Shown one piece after another: positions 32,319 to 39,520 of a stretch of 55,767 nucleotides of DNA. Made by a program: the position numbers and the translations under genes. The notes below the pieces were generated by a model that was not told the DNA's origin, did not search any database, and saw only the letters and a list, made by a program, of their open reading frames with translations. The stretch's first letter is position 1; every line of letters starts with the position of its first letter. Source of the stretch: a virus; IMG/VR virus record IMGVR_UViG_3300031973_001744, positions 1-55,767 of that record; one strand, written 5' to 3'.

Positions 32319-33013
32319 TCTTTTACTATTATTAATTCAGGTTCTCTAATACCTACTACTCGTATACAAATACTTCTAGGCTCGTCTATCTGCTCTCCAG
32401 ATAAATTATAATATCTAACTGGATAGTTTATATCTAATATATTATTAACTTGTATACCATCCTGCTCTAGATCTAATACCAATAATGTATCTCTATGAAA
32501 ATGTAATACAAATCTATCATCTACTTTCTCATTCCATCCTAAGCTATCCACTATAAAGGAATATGTGCTTCCGGAATCAATAGGAGTAAATGTATTTAAT
32601 AATTTATCATGCAAGGTGGCTGATGTAATATTACCTCCAGTATAAAAAGTAAACATAGCGCTATCTCTATAACTTACTGCTCCTAGTTTTATAGAATCCA
32701 TTCCTAAGTTAGGGAAGCATTGAACTGCTAAACCGTTAAAGTTAGATAAAGAAATAAAATCATCTCCAGGCAGCATAGTAAATAATGTAGGAGTAGGCTC
32801 TTGTGATGGAAGATTATAACCATCATACAAAGCATCAAACCCTAAAGTTGCATCCGCATCTTCATATACAATATTAAAATCACCACATGCAGTACAAGAA
32901 GAGTCTTCAGTTTGGAGTGTCATAGTTAACCAACCTCCATTAGTATTAAGAGCACTATAATATGGAGTTATAGGAGTAAAGAACTGTAAAGAGAGTAAAA
33001 ATATTTTAATCAT
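32315..33013 (-). CDS. Secreted protein with T9SS-sorting-like C-terminus
   Basis: 232 residues. The N-terminus MIKIFLLSLQFFTPITPYYS is a short signal-peptide-like segment. The middle is a beta-rich domain (TMTLQTEDSSCTACGDFNIV, SYRDSAMFTFYTGGNITSAT). The last 35 residues (INYPVRYYNLSGEQIDEPRS, then a strand ending LIIVKE) have the YYxLxGxx...P...I-I-K pattern of type A T9SS C-terminal domains, which in Bacteroidota direct proteins across the outer membrane and onto the surface. If real, the phage shows its protein on the host cell. The start overlaps the 23-residue gene stop (TAAATG). Confidence 0.65.
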   Translation of the reverse strand: MIKIFLLSLQFFTPITPYYSALNTNGGWLTMTLQTEDSSCTACGDFNIVYEDADATLGFDALYDGYNLPSQEPTPTLFTMLPGDDFISLSNFNGLAVQCFPNLGMDSIKLGAVSYRDSAMFTFYTGGNITSATLHDKLLNTFTPIDSGSTYSFIVDSLGWNEKVDDRFVLHFHRDTLLVLDLEQDGIQVNNILDINYPVRYYNLSGEQIDEPRSICIRVVGIREPELIIVKE

Positions 33014-33085
33014 TTAATCATTTAAGGTTGTTGCTAAAGCTATTAAAGTACATACTAATAAAAATAAAAGGCTTACTGTTTCCAT
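33014..33085 (-). CDS. Micro-protein with membrane helix (23 aa)
   Basis: Product METVSLLFLLVCTLIALATT then LND. The ATG overlaps the preceding stop by one base (TGATGG) and the stop runs into the next ATG (TAAATG), so a ribosome could move through three genes. Length is minimal; the junctions are the main support. Confidence 0.4.
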   Translation of the reverse strand: METVSLLFLLVCTLIALATTLND

Positions 33086-33291
33086 CAAACATATTTTTGT
33101 ACTCTGTATAATGGATTATAAGTTTTAATTTTACCATTATCAAAATACAGAGTTATACTATGCTTAGGATATTCTTTTCTAGCTTTATCAATAATATCAT
33201 ATAAATTATCATCAGTATATCCTCTACCCCATGATATATCTTCAAGATCTATTTTCCATGGATTGTATGCCATAATTTGTAATCGCTTCAT
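33085..33291 (-). CDS. Small hypothetical protein
   Basis: 68 residues starting MKRLQIMAYNPWKIDLEDIS, Tyr/Asp-rich and soluble, with no recognised motif. A second Met at residue 7 (AYNPWK) is an alternative start. The gene overlaps both neighbours by one to four bases in the chain of small genes. Confidence 0.5.
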   Translation of the reverse strand: MKRLQIMAYNPWKIDLEDISWGRGYTDDNLYDIIDKARKEYPKHSITLYFDNGKIKTYNPLYRVQKYV

Positions 33292-33461
33292 ACCATCTCC
33301 TCTATAATACCTAACAATTCAGCTCCAGCTAATAAAACAGCTGCTGTTAGTAAGTTAAAAGGTATGAATCCATATCCTACTAATCGAACTGACGATTTAA
33401 GAAAACTTATATACGCATGCCATTTAGGATCCGGCACCCAACCATTTTTAATTTCAGTCAT
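33288..33461 (-). CDS. Small membrane protein (start moved to 33461)
   Basis: 57 residues from the ATG at 33461: MTEIKNGWVPDPKWHAYISF, then one or two hydrophobic helices (SVRLVGYGFIPFNLLTAAVL, LLAGAELLGIIEEMV). A longer frame from 33503 would overlap the 42-residue gene, which ends in TAATATG exactly at this ATG. Membrane role unknown. Confidence 0.5.
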   Translation of the reverse strand: MTEIKNGWVPDPKWHAYISFLKSSVRLVGYGFIPFNLLTAAVLLAGAELLGIIEEMV

Positions 33462-33462
33462 A

Positions 33463-33591
33463 TTATTCAATTTCGTAACTATCGTCACCATCAAAAAATT
33501 CACCCTCCGGGGTAAGATTTATATCCCATACTGAAGGTCTTTTACGTCTAAATTTATCTAATAATTTTTTAACCAATAAAAATATTTTCAT
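33463..33591 (-). CDS. Small hypothetical protein (42 aa)
   Basis: Begins MKIFLLVKKLLDKFRRKRPS, a basic amphipathic helix, and ends DGDDSYEIE, strongly acidic. The next gene starts one base after its stop. The ATG overlaps the stop of the 27-residue gene (ATGA). Not recognised. Confidence 0.45.
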   Translation of the reverse strand: MKIFLLVKKLLDKFRRKRPSVWDINLTPEGEFFDGDDSYEIE

Positions 33592-33671
33592 TTCTTTCTT
33601 AAAAGTAAATATGTAATCAGTCCAGTCGTTATAACTATTCCTCCTACGATTAATAATGCTTGTTGTATCAT
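33588..33671 (-). CDS. Micro-protein with membrane helix (27 aa)
   Basis: Product MIQQALLIVGGIVITTGLIT then YLLLRKK: one transmembrane helix with a basic end. It overlaps the 42-residue gene by 4 bases (ATGA). Confidence 0.4.
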   Translation of the reverse strand: MIQQALLIVGGIVITTGLITYLLLRKK

Positions 33672-33673
33672 CA

Positions 33674-33684
33674 CTATAAATATC
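33674..33684 (-). promoter_or_regulatory. Weak copy of the AT-rich late-type motif
   Basis: Minus-strand GATATTTATAG, 2 bases before the ATG at 33671 in a region of early-type genes. The position argues that not every copy is a late promoter. Confidence 0.2.
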
Positions 33685-33938
33685 TACTCTTCTGTGTAAT
33701 TAATCCAAGCGGGCATGTTCATATCTGGAACGTATCCAACTCTAATTATTATATCATCTTTCTTAAGATAGTAAATAATATTCATAGTTTCACCTACCAT
33801 TTTCATTTCAGTAGAAACTCTATAACCATCCTTCTTTGCTACCTTCTCAATATCATCTTTTGAAGTATGAAAATAAGCCGATTGAGCATTAGCTTGTAAT
33901 GCAAAGTTAAGTATAAAAGTTATTATTAAATATTTCAT
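33684..33938 (-). CDS. Secreted protein with cleavable signal peptide
   Basis: 84 residues. MKYLIITFILNFALQANAQS is a textbook signal peptide with an ANA site before Q19. The mature 66 residues (SAYFHTSKDDIEKVAKKDGY, YVPDMNMPAWINYTEE) form a small strand-helix protein without cysteines. It overlaps the lipoprotein gene by 4 bases, so a secreted protein and a lipoprotein are made together. A periplasmic effect on host envelope or superinfecting phage is plausible. Confidence 0.7.
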   Translation of the reverse strand: MKYLIITFILNFALQANAQSAYFHTSKDDIEKVAKKDGYRVSTEMKMVGETMNIIYYLKKDDIIIRVGYVPDMNMPAWINYTEE

Positions 33939-34189
33939 TCTGCTATATAAAAAGTATCAATTCTACAAACTGCATCACAAGTTAAACACAACCAATAATC
34001 ATAATTTTCTAAGTAAAAATTCTCATGATAATGATCGATACAAAGCTCTTCCACCTCTATGCTTATCTCTTTTTTGGTAGTACATGAACCAAGAACATTT
34101 ACGCATATAAATAATAACAGAGTGAAAAGGATAGCAATTAAAGCCCTAAAGAATCTATTCAAGTTTCGCATTGCTCTTCCCCAACTCAT
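33935..34189 (-). CDS. Phage lipoprotein
   Basis: 84 residues. A hydrophobic segment (ALIAILFTLLLFICVNVLGS) ends in the lipobox LGSC with C36 as the lipidated residue. The start could also be Met7 (MRNLNRFFR), which gives a more typical signal length. The mature part contains CxxxxC-type cysteines (LCLTCDAVCRI), suggesting disulphides in the periplasm. The start overlaps the upstream gene by one base. Phage lipoproteins in other systems block receptors, which would suit the neighbours. Confidence 0.7.
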   Translation of the reverse strand: MSWGRAMRNLNRFFRALIAILFTLLLFICVNVLGSCTTKKEISIEVEELCIDHYHENFYLENYDYWLCLTCDAVCRIDTFYIAE

Positions 34190-34524
34190 TAGTTAAAATT
34201 TATGTTACCAAAATCGTTAAGATTCATGAAGTAGTTATAACCTTCTTCAGTCACAGTCATGTTTCTTTCTTCATCTAATTCCACCAATCCTTTCTCTTTC
34301 AAACTCAATGCAGTTGCATAAACAACAACCTCCTGAAGTATCTCTCCGAACTGCTTTTCATTAGGAGTTGGATCATCATAAAGAAGATCATTCATACTAC
34401 AAACCTCTGTTGCAATCTCATAGAAAGCTTTCGTACCAAACGCCTCATCGATTTCTTCTTGCTTAAAGAAGTTCATTTCAATAAGATTATCGTACCACTG
34501 ATTTATATGTTCTTCTACACTCAT
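34189..34524 (-). CDS. Hypothetical helical protein, winged-helix-like end
   Basis: 111 residues. The C-terminal half (YATALSLKEKGLVELDEERN, then MTVTEEGYNYF) reads like the last helix and wing of a winged-helix DNA-binding domain, with the LxxKGLVxL...T.EG pattern. The N-terminal half is a helical extension. A small transcription regulator is possible; the first half of a winged helix is not clear, so I keep this tentative. Confidence 0.5.
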   Translation of the reverse strand: MSVEEHINQWYDNLIEMNFFKQEEIDEAFGTKAFYEIATEVCSMNDLLYDDPTPNEKQFGEILQEVVVYATALSLKEKGLVELDEERNMTVTEEGYNYFMNLNDFGNINFN

Positions 34525-34533
34525 AATTTAAAT

Positions 34534-34755
34534 TTAATCTTTCCAAGGTCTCCAACCTTCTTCCTTTTTTACTATCTTAATTATTTTAGTATCGCAAGCA
34601 TACTCATGTCCATGCCATCTATCCTTCACAGACTTTTTAGCTTCTCTTTTACTTCCGGCAAAGACATAAAACTTAGACGGAAATAAACTAGGCTTATGTC
34701 CATATTGGATCTCCCAGAATGTATTATCCTTCGACACTGAATTCTGTTTCTTCAT
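34534..34755 (-). CDS. Small hypothetical protein
   Basis: 73 residues. FWEIQYGHKPSLFPSKFYVF then AGSKREAKKSVKDRWHGHEY suggests a strand-helix fold of the type used in small phage early proteins. It overlaps the upstream gene by 32 bases. Not recognised. Confidence 0.5.
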   Translation of the reverse strand: MKKQNSVSKDNTFWEIQYGHKPSLFPSKFYVFAGSKREAKKSVKDRWHGHEYACDTKIIKIVKKEEGWRPWKD

Positions 34756-34924
34756 TTACAATCTTATCTCTTTGTAATTCCATTACCCCATCAATATCAT
34801 CATAATGGAGCTCATAAAACTTATCTTGATCGTTCTCAAATAACTCAGCTTGCTCGTCAGTAATCTCAGCTTCATACCAACAGATGGTTGTATACGATTC
34901 CATTTTTATTAATTTTTTTGCCAT
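34724..34924 (-). CDS. Small acidic hypothetical protein
   Basis: 66 residues, acidic and helical after an N-terminal strand (YTTICWYEAEITDEQAELFE). The design, strand followed by an acidic helix, is shared by many small early phage proteins. A Met8 start is an alternative. It overlaps the following gene by 32 bases. Confidence 0.5.
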   Translation of the reverse strand: MAKKLIKMESYTTICWYEAEITDEQAELFENDQDKFYELHYDDIDGVMELQRDKIVNEETEFSVEG

Positions 34925-34928
34925 AATT

Positions 34929-35246
34929 CTAATTTAAAACATTCCATATTCCTCCTGCTTCCATCCCATCATTAAACTTGTAATTAATCTCAACTACTTT
35001 CTCTATTACTGATTTAGGACAACCAGGTAACCCTCCTCCACAATTAACCTCCAAAGGACTAGCATTCCATAAATTCTCTCGTCTATAATATAACCATGGA
35101 ATTCTTCTACCATACTGATTATAAATACTAACGTAATTTAAACCGCTGCTATCTTCTTGCACTTCTGCTTCTCGAAAATACCCTATAATCAATTCCTTCA
35201 AATAGCTATTAGCTCTTCCGCTTGCTTCTTTTCTAGTCATATCCAT
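34929..35246 (-). CDS. Hypothetical protein
   Basis: 105 residues, soluble, with several aromatic residues (IPWLYYRRENLWNASPLEVN) and a GGGLPG turn. No motif or family recognised. It directly follows the RadA-like gene (4-base gap), so it is probably cotranscribed from the promoter at 36018-36049. Confidence 0.5.
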   Translation of the reverse strand: MDMTRKEASGRANSYLKELIIGYFREAEVQEDSSGLNYVSIYNQYGRRIPWLYYRRENLWNASPLEVNCGGGLPGCPKSVIEKVVEINYKFNDGMEAGGIWNVLN

Positions 35247-35250
35247 AATC

Positions 35251-35988
35251 TTATGCTTCAGTAGTTACAGAATCAGGATGTATCCAAGTAACAGATCCAC
35301 CAGCACCTAAATCAAAGTATAGTCGACGAGTTTTACTTCCTCGGCGATTCTTACTAAAGAACATCAATCGCTGATCTTCAGATTCGAATATCATATGACA
35401 CATTCCAGTTAGCATATGCTTAAAGCGATTACTACCAGCAAAGTTTCCAGTCTTAGTAACCTGCTGTATTATCATAAACGTCGTATGAGTATTAGTATCG
35501 TTGTTAGCTAAGTTATGCTTCTCATAAAGATTTAAGATCATAGTCTCAGCTTGCTTATTAGTACAACGATGGTAATCACTAACAACAGTTACGATCTCAG
35601 CCATACTATCGATAAGTACAGTATCGAATCCTTTCTTAAAAGTACTCTCTAATACTTGCAGAGGATCGCTATCTAAATGATCACCCATAAATAAGATCGG
35701 AAGATTACCGAACTTCGGGAAACGCTTAACGTAACCATACATATCGATAGCATTCATCTCTCCAGAAACAAATAATACATTACTACCATTCTTCTGAAGG
35801 TCAGCTAAGATATCTAACAATACAGTAGACTTACCAACACCAGGATCTCCAACAAAAGCGAAGTTACATCCTTTCATTAATCCTCCAGTACCACTTAATA
35901 AATTATCAACGACTTTACCAGTCTCCATAGGGATAAATAAACTCTCATCGAAGTTTATATCCTTCATTTTTACAATCTTGCTATTCAT
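35251..35988 (-). CDS. RecA-superfamily ATPase, RadA/KaiC-like
   Basis: 245 residues. Walker A is GDPGVGKST (47-55), Walker B is TVLIDS (123-128), and a later QVTKTGNFAGSNRFKHMLTG segment matches the RadA motif (xVTKxGxxAGxxxLxHM). RadA/Sms helps branch migration and recombination; here the zinc finger and the Lon-like C-terminus of bacterial RadA are absent, so only the ATPase core is kept. A T4 UvsX equivalent is possible, but the KTGNFAG motif favours RadA. It has its own strong early-type promoter. Confidence 0.75.
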   Translation of the reverse strand: MNSKIVKMKDINFDESLFIPMETGKVVDNLLSGTGGLMKGCNFAFVGDPGVGKSTVLLDILADLQKNGSNVLFVSGEMNAIDMYGYVKRFPKFGNLPILFMGDHLDSDPLQVLESTFKKGFDTVLIDSMAEIVTVVSDYHRCTNKQAETMILNLYEKHNLANNDTNTHTTFMIIQQVTKTGNFAGSNRFKHMLTGMCHMIFESEDQRLMFFSKNRRGSKTRRLYFDLGAGGSVTWIHPDSVTTEA

Positions 35989-36017
35989 AACCTTTATTTT
36001 AACTTTTTAACTATACT

Positions 36018-36049
36018 TAAAGATAAGAAATTATCTTCAGACTTCCTAC
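36018..36049 (-). promoter_or_regulatory. Promoter of the family (GTAGG-N19-TATCTTTA)
   Basis: GTAGG at 36045-36049, 19 bases (AAGTCTGAAGATAATTTCT), TATCTTTA at 36018-36025, 29 bases before the ATG at 35988. The AAGTCTGA block is shared with 37039-37070 and 40004-40035. Confidence 0.85.
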
Positions 36050-36055
36050 TACTAA

Positions 36056-36223
36056 TTAAAGTATTTCAGGATTAGCATCCTGAGTAATAAGAAGAGCAAA
36101 CCATACAAGGAATACTACCATAGCAATTCCTACTAACTTTGCATTATCAGATATCTCATCATAAGATTCTTGACCAGTAATAAATCGAAATGCACTAATG
36201 ATTGTATTAATAATTGAACTCAT
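36056..36223 (-). CDS. Small membrane protein (55 aa)
   Basis: Product starts MSSIINTIISAFRFITGQES and has one transmembrane helix (LVGIAMVVFLVWFALLI), ending DANPEIL. It stands alone behind its own family promoter at 36253-36284, with the shared leader ATAAATAATAGGTTATG. That independent promoter makes it a more credible gene than its length suggests. Function unknown. Confidence 0.65.
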   Translation of the reverse strand: MSSIINTIISAFRFITGQESYDEISDNAKLVGIAMVVFLVWFALLITQDANPEIL

Positions 36224-36252
36224 AACCTATTATTTATCTTTTTAACTATACT

Positions 36253-36284
36253 TAAATATAAGAATTATATTTCAATTCTCCTAC
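36253..36284 (-). promoter_or_regulatory. Promoter of the family (GTAGG-N19-TATATTTA)
   Basis: GTAGG at 36280-36284, 19 bases ending AATTCT, TATATTTA at 36253-36260, 29 bases before the ATG at 36223. Confidence 0.85.
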
Positions 36285-36305
36285 TAAACATAAAATTATT
36301 TTATG

Positions 36306-36611
36306 CTATAGTTTTAAAATAAGATGATTGATATCATCTCGACTAAGCCAGCCACGTACTCCATTGTCATGATCATCATCAAAGAACTTATCAGTTATAT
36401 AAGCACCATCTTGATCCACGACAGCAATCTCGAATGCGCTGTAATCATCAGCAGTTTGAAAAAAGGGATCAACATCACTATTAGAAGTACTGTAGAATCC
36501 TTTTCCGGCAATAACACTCAGAGTTAAACCATTTATGTTTATTGTACCAAGGATTCCAGTTCCTACTGGATGAGGACCAAATTTAATATCGTTAAAAGTT
36601 TTCTTTTGCAT
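36306..36611 (-). CDS. Hypothetical protein (start moved to 36611)
   Basis: 101 residues from the ATG at 36611, which follows AAAGGT and lies 7 bases after the upstream stop; a longer frame would overlap that gene. The sequence is beta-rich with acidic loops (SNSDVDPFFQTADDYSAFEI, FFDDDHDNGVRGWLS). Such a DDDHDNG turn could bind metal, but no family is recognised. Confidence 0.55.
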   Translation of the reverse strand: MQKKTFNDIKFGPHPVGTGILGTININGLTLSVIAGKGFYSTSNSDVDPFFQTADDYSAFEIAVVDQDGAYITDKFFDDDHDNGVRGWLSRDDINHLILKL

Positions 36612-36618
36612 ACCTTTA

Positions 36619-37008
36619 TTATTTAACTGTTTCAAGTTCGTTTTTACCATAAGCTAAGTCAGCCCATGTCTTAGCTCCATTTAACTTATACTGATCTTGA
36701 TTGTATAGTTCAGTATTCTGATATAATTCATTAATAGTTCCAACAGTAAGAACATTTAATAATTGTTTATCAATGAAGATCTTCTTACCTTTACGTTGAA
36801 AGATAGGCATCCAAGCTCCTTTACCTTCAGGATTAAACTCAACTGTCTGAACAACTCCTTTTTTACCCATAGATAGAGTCAACTCTAAATGCGTATTGAA
36901 AGTAGCATTCATAGTTGGTGAAGCGTGACTAATACTGAATCCATTTCTTCCTTTAAGAACAAATCTAAATTCACCTTCTCTACCTTTCATAAAATCTACA
37001 ACTGTCAT
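36619..37008 (-). CDS. Hypothetical early protein
   Basis: 129 residues, not recognised. Mixed strands and turns in the first half (GEFRFVLKGRNGFSISHASP), helical near the end. It is the first gene of the two-gene unit behind the promoter at 37039-37070. Confidence 0.55.
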   Translation of the reverse strand: MTVVDFMKGREGEFRFVLKGRNGFSISHASPTMNATFNTHLELTLSMGKKGVVQTVEFNPEGKGAWMPIFQRKGKKIFIDKQLLNVLTVGTINELYQNTELYNQDQYKLNGAKTWADLAYGKNELETVK

Positions 37009-37038
37009 AACCTATTATTTTATCTTTTTAACTATACT

Positions 37039-37070
37039 TAAATATACGAAATATCTTTCAGACTTTCTAC
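37039..37070 (-). promoter_or_regulatory. Promoter of the family (GTAGA-N19-TATATTTA)
   Basis: GTAGA at 37066-37070, 19 bases (AAGTCTGAAAGATATTTCG), TATATTTA at 37039-37046, 31 bases before the ATG at 37008. The -33 box lies inside the end of the upstream gene. Confidence 0.8.
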
Positions 37071-37555
37071 TTTTCGTCGATATATTTTTTTAGTTCAACG
37101 AACATTCTTCTATCGATTAATCTTTCAGTAAAGTCTTCATTAATTATCCTTAGGCTTCTCTTTTTAGCCTTTTCAATATCATGAGAGAAAATAATATCGA
37201 AGTACTTATCTATCTTTCCTTTAACAAGCTTATAAGCATTAGGATCTACTCTAGTATTAGCAGCCGGAATATAATCTCTCTTAATTAATTTTACATCAGT
37301 AAACTCCTTACTACCCTTACCTCCTTTATAGAGCATACTACCAAACCCTCTTCTACCTCTTCCAGTAATACGATCTAACTCCTTCTTAGTCTCTTTATTC
37401 TTAATAATCTCAACCTCCGAATAAGTATTCTTTCCAGAGATAATAGTCTGCACAGCTACCTTTTCTTCAGTAGAGCAGTTAACACATACTTTAGTTCCAG
37501 GAACAGCTTTCAATCTAGCTTCCGGAATAATAACACCACAGCATATACAATTCAT
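37067..37555 (-). CDS. DksA/TraR-type C4 zinc-finger protein
   Basis: 162 residues. C3-x2-C6 and C24-x2-C27 with the CGxxIxxxRLKAxPGTxxCxxC layout of DksA/TraR zinc fingers, which reach into the RNA polymerase secondary channel. The remaining 130 residues are basic (DRITGRGRRGFGSMLYKGGK) and end in a helical part, unlike TraR or DksA. A 59-residue paralogue with the same finger lies at 42501. A modulator of host transcription is the likely role, with the basic tail of unknown use. Confidence 0.7.
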   Translation of the reverse strand: MNCICCGVIIPEARLKAVPGTKVCVNCSTEEKVAVQTIISGKNTYSEVEIIKNKETKKELDRITGRGRRGFGSMLYKGGKGSKEFTDVKLIKRDYIPAANTRVDPNAYKLVKGKIDKYFDIIFSHDIEKAKKRSLRIINEDFTERLIDRRMFVELKKYIDEK

Positions 37556-37571
37556 AACCTTTTACTTTACC

Positions 37572-37603
37572 TTAATATACGAAAAATATTTCTATTCTCC
37601 TAC
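37572..37603 (-). promoter_or_regulatory. Promoter of the family (GTAGG-N19-TATATTAA)
   Basis: GTAGG at 37599-37603, 19 bases ending TTTTTCG, TATATTAA at 37572-37579, 16 bases before the ATG at 37555. The -33 box overlaps the stop of the upstream gene. Confidence 0.8.
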
Positions 37604-37785
37604 TTAGGTACAGCCAAGATGGAATACTTCCAGCCGGAATCAGTATTGGAGTTTAGTACGCTAATAAATTCCATAGCCTTATCTTCTTCTTCTATAACTA
37701 AAATTTCTCCATAACCATCGTTCATAAGAACATTTAATCTTTGACCTGAACTAGTCTGCATTTCTTTTATAATTCTATAACTCAT
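37600..37785 (-). CDS. Small hypothetical protein after the GMP reductase gene
   Basis: 61 residues with a strand-strand-helix pattern (GQRLNVLMNDGYGEILVIEE). It overlaps the GMP reductase gene by 4 bases and so is translated together with it. Not recognised. Confidence 0.55.
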   Translation of the reverse strand: MSYRIIKEMQTSSGQRLNVLMNDGYGEILVIEEEDKAMEFISVLNSNTDSGWKYSILAVPK

Positions 37786-38783
37786 AATAAATGTGGCTTT
37801 CCCTCAGTTAATCCTGCGTTAGTAACTCTAACATATTCTGGATAGAATTGATCTAAGCTATTAGCTCCAGCATAAGAACAAGCTGATCTAATTCCATCTA
37901 TCAATCCAGATAAAATAAATTTAACTCCACCTTTAAAAGGTATGGTAGTTGACTCTCCTTCTACATTTCTCTCTGCTTGACCATGAGCAGTTTTAGTTTC
38001 TAGAGAAGCGGAGCCGCGATATCGTTTATACAACGATCCATTCTTCTCAATAATCTTACCAGGAGCTTCTTGCGTACCAGCTAATAAAGATCCTAACATC
38101 ACACAATCTGCTCCTACTGCTAGAGCCTTTGCTATATCACCAGAAGTTCTAATCCCACCATCAGCCATAATAGGTACTTCAGCAATACGAGAGATCTCTT
38201 CTAAACACGTCACATTAGGTACTCCAAAGCCAGTCTGTACTCGAGTAGTACAAAGAGACCCTCCACCAATACCAACTCTTAATCCATCTACTCCTGCTGC
38301 TTGAAGATCAGCTGCTGCTTGAGCTGTAGCAATATTTCCGGCAATGATATCAACATGTTCGGGTAAATTTTTCTTACACCATTTAACCATATCGATAACA
38401 TTCTTATGGTGACCATGAGCAACATCAATAACTAAAATATCAGCTGCAGCTTCAACTAAAGCAACTGCACGCTCTTTATCTCTTTCACTTACTCCAATAG
38501 CTCCCATTCCTAAGCTTACTGGATACATTTGATTAAACATACCCATAATTGAAGCTTGTTCTTCAATAGAATTAAATCTATGCAAGCATCCAACTCCTCC
38601 TATCTTAGCCATTGCCATCATCATATCATATCCACAAACAGTATCCATACAAGATGCTACTAAAGGGATAGGCATAGAATAATTTCTACTAACTTGACAA
38701 GTTAAATCAACATCAGTTCTAGATCGTATTACTGAGTAGTTAGGAACTAATTGAATATCATCGTATGTTAATGCTACTTTCAT
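37782..38783 (-). CDS. GMP reductase / IMP dehydrogenase family enzyme, GuaC-like
   Basis: 333 residues. The catalytic loop GIGGGSLCTTRVQTGFGVP has C178; PIMADGGIRTSGDIAKALAV and ADCVMLGSLLAGTQEAPG are the phosphate-binding segments, and VPFKGxV-like IPFKGGVKF and IDGIRSACSYAGA end the domain. There are no CBS domains and the length matches GMP reductase (about 345) rather than IMP dehydrogenase (about 490); TTRVQTG also favours GuaC. The enzyme would turn GMP into IMP with NADPH, feeding adenine nucleotides in an AT-rich phage. A CBS-less IMP dehydrogenase is the alternative. Confidence 0.85.
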   Translation of the reverse strand: MKVALTYDDIQLVPNYSVIRSRTDVDLTCQVSRNYSMPIPLVASCMDTVCGYDMMMAMAKIGGVGCLHRFNSIEEQASIMGMFNQMYPVSLGMGAIGVSERDKERAVALVEAAADILVIDVAHGHHKNVIDMVKWCKKNLPEHVDIIAGNIATAQAAADLQAAGVDGLRVGIGGGSLCTTRVQTGFGVPNVTCLEEISRIAEVPIMADGGIRTSGDIAKALAVGADCVMLGSLLAGTQEAPGKIIEKNGSLYKRYRGSASLETKTAHGQAERNVEGESTTIPFKGGVKFILSGLIDGIRSACSYAGANSLDQFYPEYVRVTNAGLTEGKPHLL

Positions 38784-38785
38784 AT

Positions 38786-39232
38786 CTACTTTATCATAAA
38801 ATTTAATTCCGGCAAGTCGCCACCATTGAGCTCTTTATATTTTTTAATACAAGCTTCTTCTAATTCACGTTGTAAAGATCCTTCTAATTCAAACTCTCCT
38901 ATCTTATAATCAACTTTAGGAGTTTCAACTAAATAAAAAGTTATTTGATTGTACTTATCTTTGATAGCCTCTCTAATTCGATTATTAGTTCGATTAGTAA
39001 TACTTACATACTGTACTCCTAATCTGTGTGCTAAAGATCTACTCTCTCCAAACTTTAAAATCTCTCCATCTGGACTTACAAACATATAAACTCCAGGTTT
39101 CTTCCAATCCTTTTTATTAAGAGTAAAGGTGGTAGCAACTCCTTGCTTATATTTTTCTGATGTATTGATATAACCAGCTTTCTTGAAGCCAACCATGTCA
39201 CAAAAATATCTTACTAATGATGTATCTACCAT
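38786..39232 (-). CDS. GIY-YIG-like protein (divergent)
   Basis: 148 residues. KPGVYMFVSPDGEILKFGES resembles the GIY-x10-YIG pair (GVY and KFGES), followed by RLGVQYVSITNRTNNRIREA with the Arg on the next helix, and a C-terminal E in EEACIKKYKEL. This order fits GIY-YIG nucleases, but the second motif is not canonical. It lies 2 bases from the GMP reductase gene. Confidence 0.5.
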   Translation of the reverse strand: MVDTSLVRYFCDMVGFKKAGYINTSEKYKQGVATTFTLNKKDWKKPGVYMFVSPDGEILKFGESRSLAHRLGVQYVSITNRTNNRIREAIKDKYNQITFYLVETPKVDYKIGEFELEGSLQRELEEACIKKYKELNGGDLPELNFMIK

Positions 39233-39516
39233 TTCTTAATAATGTTTTCTAGCTCCATAGAACCTTGTAAATAAAATACAAAAGTATCAGAATCAAATTC
39301 AAATCGTACACCAGAGATATTCTCATCAGGAACATACTTTAAAAATGGAGAAAGATCTTGAGGTAAGGATACTTCAATCCATAAAGCCATCTGCTCTTTA
39401 GTGCATTGAATATCTAATGATTCATATGATGGAATAAAATGAATTCCATTCTTTCTTGGTACTGGAGTAAATTCCATATTACCTTCTGGGGTTGAGATGT
39501 TAATATAATTTTTCAT
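39226..39516 (-). CDS. Hypothetical protein
   Basis: 96 residues, mostly beta strands (INISTPEGNMEFTPVPRKNG, VRFEFDSDTFVFYLQG). It overlaps the next gene by 7 bases. No family recognised and no membrane segment. Confidence 0.5.
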   Translation of the reverse strand: MKNYINISTPEGNMEFTPVPRKNGIHFIPSYESLDIQCTKEQMALWIEVSLPQDLSPFLKYVPDENISGVRFEFDSDTFVFYLQGSMELENIIKKW

Positions 39517-39520
39517 AACT

